This document shows positions 13,601 through 23,132 of a stretch of 64,000 bases of DNA, one piece after another (the first letter of the stretch is position 1; every line of letters begins with the position of its first letter). The stretch is from Emydura subglobosa. Lineage: Eukaryota > Chordata > Testudines > Chelidae. The stretch spans positions 79,412,798 through 79,476,797 of the forward strand of contig ML679961.1 in the NCBI GenBank assembly GCA_007922225.1, read 5' to 3'. The notes beneath the pieces were generated by a model, which was given only the letters and a program-made list of their open reading frames with translations, was not told where the DNA came from and made no database searches. The translations under genes and the position numbers were made by a program.

Positions 13601-14613
13601 AGGAGTTATTGGTCTTGTCAGCTGCAGCAGAAGGTATCAAGAAATCACTGTGGTGATATATCTTGTCATTATTTAAATTAAAACTACACTAATAAAGGCA
13701 TCCTGAATGTGGTGATAATCCATTTGTATAAAAACTCCATGGAGCCTTCATGTAGCTGCAGCAATTTGTTTCCTAAAATTAGCTTAATTGTTTTTTCAAG
13801 GATTCCAAATAAAATTATAAAGAGTACTGCTATCTGAGCTTACAGAGTTGTGATCACTCAGTCTATACAAACTTCATGTGCTTTTGGTTTGGGGGGGAGG
13901 CTGAAGACAGCACACTGGAATGCTGTTTCTGTAATATTTATAATTGCTGTATAAATATTTCTGTCTAGATTATATTCCAGTGCTTCCTTCTCAACTGATT
14001 CATACTTTAAAATAAATATGAAAATATCAACCCCTCCAAACACGATATCTGACTGTGGACTCTTTTCTGTTCCTGTTACATGTTGTTCCAAGTCAATGCT
14101 ACATATCATCAAGAGGCTTTCACCTTCTTGAGCTGGAGGTCTAAGGTTATGTGGGACAGTTCATTCTCTGATACTTTTTTATGTCAAATGCTTTCAGTAC
14201 TACATCTAAAAGGCCAGGTTCTGCATTCATGTGAAAATTGAAGACCAGGTTGGGAATCACAAAGAACGACTATTTGCACTCTACTTTTGGCTTCCTCAAT
14301 TCTCTATTCTTTCTATTGCATTGTAGGGCAGGGATTAGGACTCAGGGAACATGGTATATATGCTTAAATATGAATTCAGGGTGCATGATCTGTGCACTTA
14401 AACATGGACTTCCTTGATGGGCTTGTATAATAGCTTTTCCTATTGATGGCATAAGCAACTATGAGATCTGTCCTGTAAAGTATTACATACCTTTAGTTCC
14501 TGTTTTCTTATTATGAAAATTCAGTACTATACTAAATAAAAATATCCATCTACCAATATTGCATGCTATGAAACAGCTATCTATGGCATTTTTTAAAGGT
14601 TTATGTCACCATA
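10676..14613. other. Non-coding stretch, no gene seen
   Basis: Apart from the palindrome at 11374-11440, I see no recognisable repeat or gene. The longest frame (118 codons at 11162-11518) runs through that palindrome and has no family resemblance. Confidence 0.6.
11374..11440. repeat. Palindromic element with ATTGAAGTCAATGG-like core
   Basis: A 28-bp left arm beginning 'gaaattctgaccccattaaa' is the inverted copy of the right arm ending 'tagggccaggatttc', with about 23 of 28 positions matching and a spacer of about 7 bp. This is the clearest example in the window of a dispersed palindrome family. Confidence 0.7.
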
Positions 14614-14621
14614 TTATCTAT

Positions 14622-14876
14622 GGGTATGTCTACACTGCAATAGAACACCCTGGGCTGGCCTGTGGCAGCTGACGTAGGCTCTGGGGCTATAAAATTGCAG
14701 TGTAGATTCTGGCTTGGGCTGAAGCCTGAGCTCTGAGACCCTGCGAGGGGTGAGGGTACCAGAGCCTGGACATCCACCCAAGCCCAAATGTCTACATTGT
14801 AATTTTATAGCCCCATGAGCCTGAGTCAACTAACACAGGCCAGCTGGGGGTGTTTCATTGTAGTGTAGACATACTC
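14622..14876. mobile_element. Foldback DNA transposon (MITE)
   Basis: The element has terminal inverted repeats of 26 bp: 'gggtatgtctacactgcaat' begins the left one, and the reverse complement of the right begins 'gagtatgtctacactacaat', with 22 of 26 positions equal. The inner parts are also mirrored: 'ctctggggctataaaattg' on the left pairs with 'aattttatagccccatgag' on the right, so the whole 255 bp can fold on itself. It has no transposase and must have been moved in trans. I could not see a clean target duplication at its edges ('ttatctat' left, 'tgtgtctt' right), so its superfamily is open. Confidence 0.8.
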
Positions 14877-14961
14877 TGTGTCTTAAAGGGTTTATGCACC
14901 TGCCATTAAAATCAATAGGAAACTTACCATTGACTTCAATGTCAGCTTGACCAGCCCTGAT

Positions 14962-15053
14962 GGCCCTGATTCAAGAAAGCACTTCAACATGTTTGACTTC
15001 AATGGCATGACTTAGGCATGTGTTTAAGACTTAAATGCTTCCTGAATAGGGAT
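14962..15053. repeat. Short palindromic repeat (foldback element)
   Basis: Left arm 'gattcaagaaagcacttcaa' and a right arm whose reverse complement reads 'attcaggaagcatttaag' are inverted copies around a 'gacttcaatgg' core. Related to the element at 59560. Confidence 0.55.
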
Positions 15054-15715
15054 ACTTTTCTGAATTAGGACCTAAGTGACCATCCAGGGGACCAGTGAAC
15101 CTATGTTAAATAGCTTGAGTGATCAGAGTGGTGCTGATCTTGGAGTTCCTTGGCTGATAAAATGCAGGGTGATACATTTTATACATTTAAATCTGCCCAG
15201 GAAACATTTTGGACAAAAATAAAGCTGAGCTCACTAACTGGGTTTGACTCTTGAAGCAGATCTTCTGAGCCCCGGCAGTGCTTGCCAAGTCCTTATGGCA
15301 AGCCGAAGGACAAAACACAGTCACGGGATACCTGGCACTTGGGCTCCGGCACCAGTTGCTGGGACCGGAGTACCAGCATGCAAGGGATGGCGAGGGAAGA
15401 TGCGTGTCACCAGAACCCACATGGTCACCCGAGTGTGCCTCTTCGGACTCTGAGGGAGTGATTGAGGCCCCTCCAAGAGGCTGTTCTTCCAGCCAAATGG
15501 TTGAGTTCAGCATGTTACCACCTGGGGGGCGGGCATGGCCTCAAGGATAGTGGGCCAGTCCTTGGCAATATTGGAACCCATGGGGGTTTCCACAAGCCGC
15601 GGTACCACAATACCAGTCACTCTCAGGGACATAGGTACCGCGTTCCTCCATAGCCCCGGATTGGCACCGAACCTGTACATGGGTTCTGACCAAAAAGGGA
15701 CTCTATCGTACAGTC

Positions 15716-16034
15716 TGTCAGGAACTACCCTGTGGTCCGAAAGATGGGATCCGACAGGCAAGGCTTAAGCAAAACTAACTTTATTAGGGGAAAAGGGAAG
15801 CAACAACCGCGTCTAGAGACGACTCACCCAATCACCGCAAGTTAGCACAACTGCATCAGCAGGTTCTGACAGGCTTCGGTGGGCTATCAGGGACAGTTGG
15901 CGTCTGGGTCATCTGAAGCACTGACCAATGGTTCAGCAGGGTTTCATTGAAGTCCAAGGAGTACCCCTACCGCCCCCTTCTGGTTCCACCCATGGAAAGC
16001 GATTTGAGAGAATTACACCTTAGTGTACGTGACA
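15716..16034 (-). mobile_element. Antisense LTR-like insertion inside the DIRS element
   Basis: On the plus strand the block starts TGTCAGGAAC and ends GTACGTGACA, giving 5-bp inverted ends (TGTCA/TGACA) of the TG...CA type. Read on the minus strand it has an AATAAA signal (15780-15785) about 65 bp before its 3' end, as expected for the U3-R-U5 order of an LTR. It lies between gag-like coding before 15710 and after about 16130. The flanks (cagtc on the left, gcctg on the right) do not match, so there is no target duplication and the right edge could lie as far as about 16120. No internal retroviral genes are present, so it would be a solo LTR. Confidence 0.55.
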
Positions 16035-16135
16035 GCCTGCTATCAGCCTTATGGCGGATAGTGTGCTGTTTGATACATGACTGCTTGCTTCCCACCTCGT
16101 GGTAGTTAACATGGCACCCTATCTAACCAACATCA

Positions 16136-16599
16136 GTGGGTAGTGGCTCATACCCTGATCAGGGAAGGGGATACAGCACCCTGCAATTGCCAGCCTCCTC
16201 TTCGCCCGATGAGGCAATAGTGGACCCCTCCCATGCTGCCCTCCTAGATGACTACAGGGCACATCAGGAGTTGCTAACATGTGTAGAGGTTAACCTGGGC
16301 CTCAAGATAGAGGAGCTTAAGGAACCAGTGGATGAACTTTTTGGCATCCTGGTGTCCGCAGCCCCATCTAGGATGGCTGTCCTGGTACATGAATAGTAAA
16401 ACTAGCCAAGGCATTATGGCAGACCCCTGCCTCTCTGCTCCCCACATCTAAATGGGCAGAGAAGTAGTAGTATGTGCCAACTATGGGGTTTGAATACCTA
16501 TACACACAACCCTCCCTGAGATCTCTGGTGGCCACGGCAGCTAATGAGTGCAACAGGCAAGACCAGATGAGTTCATATGTAAGTATGTATCTCACTCCC
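16136..16599 (+). pseudogene. DIRS gag-like remnant
   Basis: The frame starting at 16136 encodes about 86 residues with 'SSPDEAIVDPSHAALLDDY' and 'ELKEPVDELFGIL', matching the acidic, helical part of the DIRS first protein. It ends at a stop near 16394. The continuation is one frame away: 'KLAKALWQTPASLLPTSK' (about 16399-16452), two consecutive stops at about 16465-16470, then 'VPTMGFEYLYTQPSLRSL' and 'AANECNRQDQ'. So a frameshift and stops break it. The product would have bound the element's RNA. Confidence 0.7.
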
Positions 16600-16829
16600 G
16601 GCCTCCCTCTTCATCCCTCTTCATTCCTGATTGTTCTTCTTCTTTGCTTCTTTCCCCCTAGCCTGGGTGGCCATAACGTCAGACTGCTGGTTTCGAAGTA
16701 CAGTGGCTACCGACTACACCCTCTGGTTTATCACACTCCCACCCTCCCTCCTTGTCCCTCTTCAGGAATCCCTCTCACAAGCAACTCCTCCTACAGGAAG
16801 TGCAGGCCCTCTTACAAGTGGGGGGTGGG

Positions 16830-17300
16830 GGTGGAAGAGGTCCCTCAAGGACTGAGGGGAAGAGGTTTCTGCTCTCGGTACTTTCTAATCCCAAAGGCGA
16901 AAGGGGGACTAAGACCTATCCTGGACCTGCATGGCCTCAACAGATTCCTCAGAAAGTTGAAGTTTTGCATCGTCTCCCTGGCAGCCATCATCCCTTCTCT
17001 GGATCCGAGTGACTGATATGCTGCCCTCGATCTGAAGGACACCTATTTTTATATCTCCATCATCCTATGCCACAGTAGATTCCTGTGATTTGTGGTGGGC
17101 ACACAACACTACCAGTTTGCAGTGCTCCCATTTGGCCTGTTGACCTTATCACGCATATTCACCAAATGCATCACAGTGGTGGCAGCCCACCTCAGGCACA
17201 GAGGTCTTCCCTTATCTGGATGACTGGCTCATCTGGGGTCATTTGAGAGCACAAATCCAACAAGGCATTGAGGTCGTAAGGGACACTTGTCAGCCTGCTA
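16830..17300 (+). pseudogene. DIRS reverse transcriptase remnant
   Basis: The segment has the fingers and palm motifs in order: 'GFCSRYFLIPKAKGGLRPIL', 'DLHGLNRFLRKLKF', an in-frame stop, 'YAALDLKDTYFYISI' (motif A, with its aspartate), another stop, then 'QYQFAV'-type sequence HYQFAVLPFGL (motif B region). A frameshift then moves to the frame carrying the catalytic YLDD box (17213-17224) in 'FPYLDDWLIWG'. The catalytic residues remain visible, but at least two stops and one frameshift separate them. Earlier and later parts of the same frame contain unrelated-looking sequence from decay. It was an RNA-dependent DNA polymerase. Confidence 0.8.
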
Positions 17301-17615
17301 ATAAACTAAGAGGCATCAACACTTACACCTGTTCAAAGAATAGAGTTTATCAGAGCAGTCCTAGACTCTACTCAGGCCAGAGCTCTCCTGCCAAAGGCTA
17401 GATTCCTAGTAACGTTGGAGCTCATAGCCCAACTATTGGCCCACCCACTCACCACAGCAAGGGTATGCCTCAACCTACTGGTCCATGTGGCAGCCTGTAC
17501 TACGTGGTCTGATATGCCACGCTGCACCTCAGATCGCTGCAAATGTGGCTGGCATCGTCAGTATGCTGTCCATCCAGATGCTTTCTGGACAGAATACTCA
17601 TGGTTCTCCCTCGGA
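17301..17615 (+). pseudogene. DIRS RT connection region remnant
   Basis: Between the YLDD box and RNase H, readable fragments include 'EFIRAVLDSTQARALLPKAR' and 'VTLELIAQLLAHPLTTARVC', which fit the thumb/connection part of DIRS reverse transcriptase, and 'RILMVLPRILTSLAWWM' just before RNase H. They are spread over more than one frame. Confidence 0.6.
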
Positions 17616-18065
17616 TACTCACCTCTCTGGCATGGTGGATGAAATCGCAACATGTACTGGAAGAAGTCCCATTCGTGGCCCCACGGCCGACATCACTGGT
17701 CTTAGATGCCTCAAAGCTCAGATGGAGCTACCTCGGTGTGCTCCAGACTCAAGGCCTTTGAACCACAGATGAACTAGCTCTCCACATCAATGTCAGGGAA
17801 CTCAGAGCAGTCCAGCTAGCCTTCGAGGTATTCTTCTCCCACCTCTCCAACAAAGTCATGCAGGTTCTTACAGACAACACTGCTGCAATGTATTACATCA
17901 ACAGGCAAGGGTGGGCCAGATCCTCGGCCCTTTGTCACGAGGCCTTATGCTTATGGGATCTCTGCACGAGCGACAACATTCACCTGAAGGCGTGACGTGC
18001 CTCCCGGAGATCAAAAATGAATTAATAGATCACCTGAGCAGATCCTTTTGCTCTCACCACGAGTG
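17616..18065 (+). pseudogene. DIRS RNase H remnant
   Basis: Reading on from WWM, the frame gives 'PTSLVLDASKLRWSYLGVL', a stop, 'ELALHINVRELRAVQLAFE' and 'VLTDNTAAMYYINRQGWARS'. These are the DAS, E-in-NxxELxA and TDN motifs of RNase H, so the three acidic catalytic positions are present. After 'CLWDLCTSDNIHLKA' a stop is met, and the expected 'DHLSR' ending appears one frame over (about 18030-18044). It would have removed RNA from the RNA-DNA hybrid. Confidence 0.75.
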
Positions 18066-18479
18066 GTCGCTACATCCAGAGCTGACTGACCTCATCTTCC
18101 GAAGGTGGGGAACTGGGGAGAACAAAAAATGTGATAGGTTCTGCTCCCTCTTGGACCTCAGTGAGGTGTCCCTAACTGATGCCTTTCTCCTGTCATGGGT
18201 GGGCGGTCTCGTGTATGCTTTTCCTCTAATACCTGTCATATGCAGAGTCCTTGTGAAAATCAAGAGGGACAGAGCATGGGTTATCATGGTAGCCCCGGTG
18301 TGGCCTCAGCAGCATTGGTTTGGAATGCTGTCAGAATTATCGGTGGCGCACCCTGGACACTCCTGCTGCAGCTGGAACTTCTCTCCCAAGACCAGGATTA
18401 GCTGCTTGACCCAGACCTGGCCTCTCTGCACCTGACAGCATGGTTGCTTCATGATTGAGCAGGGAAGAACTACATTGGT

Positions 18480-18990
18480 TGGCCCAGGTTCAGAGGGTCC
18501 TATTGGAGAGCAGGAAACCTTCCACCAGAGCGTGCTACCTAGCCAAGTGGAAGCACTTCGCCTGCTGGGCGGCTTGCCAAAATGTCTCAAATGACCCATC
18601 CAGGTAATCTTGGACTACCTGTTGCACCTGAAATAATTGGCCTTCTTGTCTGCCAAGGTACACCTAGCGGTGATATCAGCCTTTCATCCTCTGATACAGG
18701 GCAGGATGGTCTTTTCAAATGAAATGACAGGTAGATTCCTCAGAGGTCTGGAGAGGCTTTTCCCTCTGCTTCGAGACCCGGTTCCCCAATGGGATTTGAA
18801 CCCAAGGAGAGCTCTGGCCTTCTATATCAGCAGGACCAGGTTTTTCCGCCGCTCCATGCAGCTTTCCATCACAATTGCTGACCAAATGAAGAGGCATCAG
18901 GTGTCATCCCAGTGAATCTCGTCATGGATCACGGCCTGCATTCAAGCCTGCTATGAGCAGGCAGAGGCCATGCCCTCAGCATCCCTGTCA
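18480..18990 (+). pseudogene. DIRS tyrosine recombinase remnant
   Basis: The N-terminal SAM-like part is clear: 'KPSTRACYLAKWKHFACWAA' (about 18517-18576), then in another frame 'ILDYLLHLK', a stop, 'LAFLSAKVHLAVISAFHPL', 'MTGRFLRGLERLFPLLRDPV'. Directly afterwards the sequence jumps to 'RALAFYISRTRFFRRSMQL', which belongs further along the protein, so the section between them appears deleted. A tail 'ISSWITACIQACYEQAEA' and 'LSAHYTRR' follows. The catalytic Arg-His-Arg-Tyr set is therefore incomplete. Confidence 0.75.
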
Positions 18991-19185
18991 GCCCACTACA
19001 CAAGAAGGAACTGAGAGGGAAGGGGGCCAGCAGTGCCCTATATATGAGCACATATGTGCATCCCTGCAGAGGGCACTAGAGCTAGCTCTACGGATACCAC
19101 TAGGGAAAAAATCTTATTCAGAATGGATATGAGTAACACATCTTGAAGAACAGCAGTTACAAGATAAGTAATTGTTCTATCTAAA

Positions 19186-22100
19186 ATACATTTTGACTTG
19201 GGGTGTGTATATGGTTCTTTGGAACTGGAAGAACCTAATACAGTATATGTGATTCTTGATTTTAATAATCATTTATCACAGAAATCTGGTTTGTCTGGGT
19301 GGCACATGAGGGACTAGAGGGCCTGAAGGGGACTGTCTGTGGTTTCACAATAACTAGTATGGTATTTTGGAACCACACATTTTACTGGGTTGGTGAAATC
19401 TTATGATAGAATATACACCCAGTTTCTTTCTTGGCAGTCTGACCTGAGATTGGCCCTCTTAGCTATGTCCCATACCAGGCAGTGTGATCTTTGGCATAGT
19501 CTTGGCAGGATACACATTATCACAGGTCAGTTGGGCTTTGGATCAAAACCTAACGCTGTTAAAATTTAAATTAGATATTGAGAGTTTTAAGGGTTAAAGA
19601 TTTGTGACCATGAGTCAGTCATGATCCTATGAGGTTATGAACACACAAAAAAACTTAGAAAATTATGTAAAGATAAGAAAAGGGCCTTTACAGGGGACAT
19701 CTCAAATCAGGAGATGGGAGATTTGCTTATGGAATGTGTCCCATACCAGGTTGAGTGACACATAGAAGTACATGTCATGCTTCCTGGAGGTACCTAGGTT
19801 TGTGAGGCACCTCATTACTACCTGCCGTTAGCATGAGGATGCCTTGTCTTTACCTGACAGGGGTCAGCTCACCAACTCCACTGGCCATGGGCAACACAGG
19901 CAACACAAGCACTGCCCTTCAGGCCTATGCAGGCCCATTCTTTCTACAGATTAGTGGTACACACACACACACACAAACAATCAAGCCCTTTGTGTGACCC
20001 TTGGAGAGACCAGGTCCTGGAGTGATCAGCCCCTGTAAACACTCATAGAATTCACATATTAATTGCTTCCAAAGGGACCGTATGCAGCATTTTCTTTTCA
20101 GGTCAGTGCCTTGCTTAACACACACACAACTTAACTATATTATAATGAAAACAAGTAAAAGTTTATTTAACAAAATCTAGAGATTCAAGAAGTAGCAAGC
20201 TAAAGTATTGGAAACAAATGGTTGTATGTAAAATAAAATCATAACGCACCTTCTAGATCCTAGACTTAGTTAACAAGATACTGTCTTCTATTGAATTTAG
20301 CTCACCCAAAGTTTTGCAGCATTTTCCAGTCAGGTTGTCTGTGACACTCCTTTCATAAGACAGAATATGTTGACAGTTCATCTCCACAGTGAAGGATCCT
20401 GAGGACACCTCAGGACCTCCAGATATAACCCCAAAACAGAATGGCCCCCTGCTGTTTTTGTTTTTTTCCTGAAGATTTTCTCTTGTGAATTCACAATTAT
20501 TTTATTAGCATCTGTCTTAGTAATGCAAATAGGTGTGTATTGTGTGTCTTACAATGTACAATGACCAGCCAGAGAGAGAACTGTCTACTTTCCCTTTCTG
20601 GAACAGAACCTGTTTATCACTTTCTGGCAACCTCTCTTATCTTCCATATCTTAAGAACATAGTTTTAGTATAGATTCATAACATCTCAAATATCATCCGT
20701 TTACATATCTTGCAATGATTAGAATAACCAGTGCGTTACTGGCTGTCACCTTTGGCACACTTTTATGTAGACATCAGATCCTGGGAATTCCTGTAAACCA
20801 CTGTGTACCCCTTACACTATCTGTCAGTTGGCACCAAGAGGTCCCTGAGCCACAGTACATCTGTCTAACTACATGCTGGAAAGATTCTCTACTTGTAATT
20901 ATTACCCACCCATTTCCAATGATCCCGTCCCCACAGATAAAAAGCTTCAGTTGCAACGTCGAGTCTAAATAGACCCATTGCAAAGTCTCCTCTGGTTGTC
21001 TTTCTAGGTTTGGCCACACACACAGGATAAAGTTTACATTAATTCTTACCGCTTCATTGGTGGAGACAGTGTCAGCTTGAAATGAAGTGAGAAAAAAATG
21101 TTGAATGTTCATGAATTCCAGGAAACCCAGCTAAGGGATTAGCAACAAATCTCTAGAATGGTTCCTGACTGGCCAATTCAGTACAACAAATTGTAATGCT
21201 ATTAGCAGCATTAACATGTTGTAGATGAAGCTGTGACTACATAACAGAGAGAGGTTTTCTAAGTTACAGAGTGATAGGAGGGAAGCAAATGGGAAAAAAT
21301 GAGGAATTGACAGAAGGAAGCTCAAAGCTGGCCAAATTAGAACTGTTAAGCATGAGGCCATATTGTATTACTTTCATGAGCAACACTGATCACGCTTCAT
21401 GCACCTATTATATATCTTATCACTCCAGAAAGGAGTGTTCTTGATGAAGTTTCAAAGGAAGGGGACTCAGTCTTCCCTTCCTATCCCACACATGGAAGCA
21501 TTTGAAATTCGTGACCACCTGTCTGTGCATTTCTAATGCGTTCATCGGCAAGTACCTTGGGACCAATGTCATTAGAACTTTGGGAATTATTAAACAAATA
21601 TGAAACACAGCATTCAAATAATTTGAAGGCCCAACTTAAGTGGATACAACCAAGAAAATTCCAAGTCAAGGTTATGACTTCCTGTTCAATCCTTTCTCTG
21701 TATTGCTGCGCATCTGGTACAGAACACCCAATTGTGTGAGATTCCTCCAATAGCTAAGCATAAAGGCTGAGTGATGGACAGAGTTGCATCCTTTAGTCTG
21801 TTTCCTTGAATTTTTCAGATTAGTCATGTTATTTTAGTGTCATTTTTCTGTTTAATTCTCTGTATGTGACAGAGGTTAATTGCCCCTGTGTTTCTACTTG
21901 CAGCAGTGCCAAAAAAGGACTCCTTTACAGATCCTAGTTTAAATGAATGTAGTTGTTTATTGAAGATTAGATTTGACATTGATAAAGTACTAGCCATTTT
22001 TGAAGTCAGAGGGAAAACAATAATAGGTGGTGGTTGCTTATCATGTTCAATCCAGAACAAGGGCAGAAAGATGGCCAAATAACTTGGTAGAAAATGCAGA

Positions 22101-22400
22101 GTACACAATATAAGTATCTCAGACTGTACCACTACTTTTTGTGTTGCTCCCAATTTCAAGTTAAGTTGCAGCAACAAATTAGTTATTGACCTGTTGGAGA
22201 GACATTCTAAGTGTGCACTATATCTATAAATGCACAGTATTTGGCAACCAAAGAAGTAATCTCAACGGGACTTACTTTTCTTTGGATACTCTTGAGTTTT
22301 AAATCATTACAACTATGCAATCATGAAAACCATCATGGTGTTAAACAGCGCTTATTTGCAGGCACCTGCCATCCACAGATCATTCTTTCCTGCGTGCTTG
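19186..22400. other. Non-coding stretch, unclassified repeats possible
   Basis: No gene is seen. The phrase 'gtcccataccagg' occurs twice, about 272 bp apart (19467 and 19739). The block at about 20140-20460, with 'aagtaaaagtttatttaac', looks like an old interspersed repeat that I cannot name. A CA run lies at 19959-19974. Confidence 0.4.
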
Positions 22401-22491
22401 CATGGTGTACGCCGCAGGGGTGGAGGGTCCGTATTTTTAGATCTCGGTAATGAGAAAAGAGCAGACGGACAAGGAAGTGCCCATACAGCAG

Positions 22492-22497
22492 TTTATT
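22492..22497 (-). promoter_or_regulatory. Poly-A signal of the solo LTR
   Basis: AATAAA on the minus strand, about 87 bp before the end of the LTR, as expected for the R/U5 part. Confidence 0.55.
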
Positions 22498-22709
22498 CAT
22501 GCAGCATTTCAAGCTATGAGAGTTACAAATCTTAAGCTATTGCAAGTTGTAAACAGTTGGGAATCGGGCGCTTACCAGCACAAGGGTGAGGAGGCCCATT
22601 CTTCACCCTATGAAGCGAGTTGCAACTAGGGAGCTGACCAACCTGGGCATCCGCTAGTACCTTGACGGATCCATGGAGAGCCTCGACAGGGCGGTACCCG
22701 GGAGGTCCC

Positions 22710-22717
22710 TAATATAC
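22710..22717 (-). promoter_or_regulatory. TATA-like box of the solo LTR
   Basis: On the minus strand GTATATTA lies inside the LTR about 410 bp from its start and about 215 bp before the poly-A signal, a plausible core promoter position. Confidence 0.4.
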
Positions 22718-23132
22718 TTTTCTTCCCTTAAGTCTTGCAATAAGCTTCACTCAGCAATAGATGATGTATACCTCAATCCACATAGGGATTGGTCCTTAGT
22801 ACTTGTTTTTCATTAGTCTATTGGCCGTAGGTTAAGAGCCATTTTGCAATAGAATGATGTTAGTTGTTTATCACTAAAATCGCTGGTTTTATTGCTGAAG
22901 CTGCTAATTTCCTGCTGACCCTACAGTCAGCTGGCTTCTATACTAGTCTCGAGGGTATTTTCAGGCCCGGAGACAGTTCCTCTTATCCCTTAGGGGATTT
23001 CCAGAGGTGGTTTCAAGCCCGGCTCTTGAGAGGCCTAACTCTTGCTTACAAGCCTGCTATTACTTTTAGGGCCTGGCCTCGCCATGCTGAGCAGGACTTG
23101 TGTCACAATGGTCTTGAGCGCCCTACACATGG

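Larger units (their letters stand above)
15240..19185 (+). mobile_element. Decayed DIRS-type retrotransposon
   Basis: The piece order is gag-like, reverse transcriptase, RNase H, then tyrosine recombinase, all on the plus strand. That is the protein order of DIRS-type elements, which integrate with a tyrosine recombinase rather than an integrase. Several in-frame stops and frameshifts interrupt every piece, and the whole is shorter than an intact element, so it cannot be active. The region is visibly richer in G and C than its flanks. The 5' limit is a guess because the upstream end is not recognisable. The 3' end is placed after the block 'gaatggatatgagtaacac' and 'aagaacagcagttacaag' (about 19120-19160), which I associate with turtle copies. 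An antisense LTR-like insertion (15716-16034) interrupts the gag-like part. Confidence 0.85.
22406..23127 (-). mobile_element. Solo LTR of an endogenous retrovirus-like element
   Basis: The block is bounded by TGTAC...TACA and flanked on both sides by the same five bases, CATGG (22401-22405 and 23128-23132), which is the target duplication left by integration. Read on the minus strand it begins TGTAGGGCGC and ends GGCGTACA. It holds a TATA-like GTATATTA near 22710-22717 and an AATAAA signal at 22492-22497 about 215 bp downstream, so U3, R and U5 are in the expected order. There are no internal genes, so it is a solo LTR formed by recombination between two LTRs. The length (722 bp) is ordinary for a vertebrate retroviral LTR. 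The intact duplication and clear ends suggest it is younger than the DIRS element. The virus genus cannot be told from the LTR. Confidence 0.8.

Noticed and set aside
16474..17016. 180-codon plus-strand reading frame, the longest in the window
   Set aside because: It is a piece of the dead DIRS element (gag-like end joined to the start of reverse transcriptase) and has stops and shifts on both sides. It is not a host gene.
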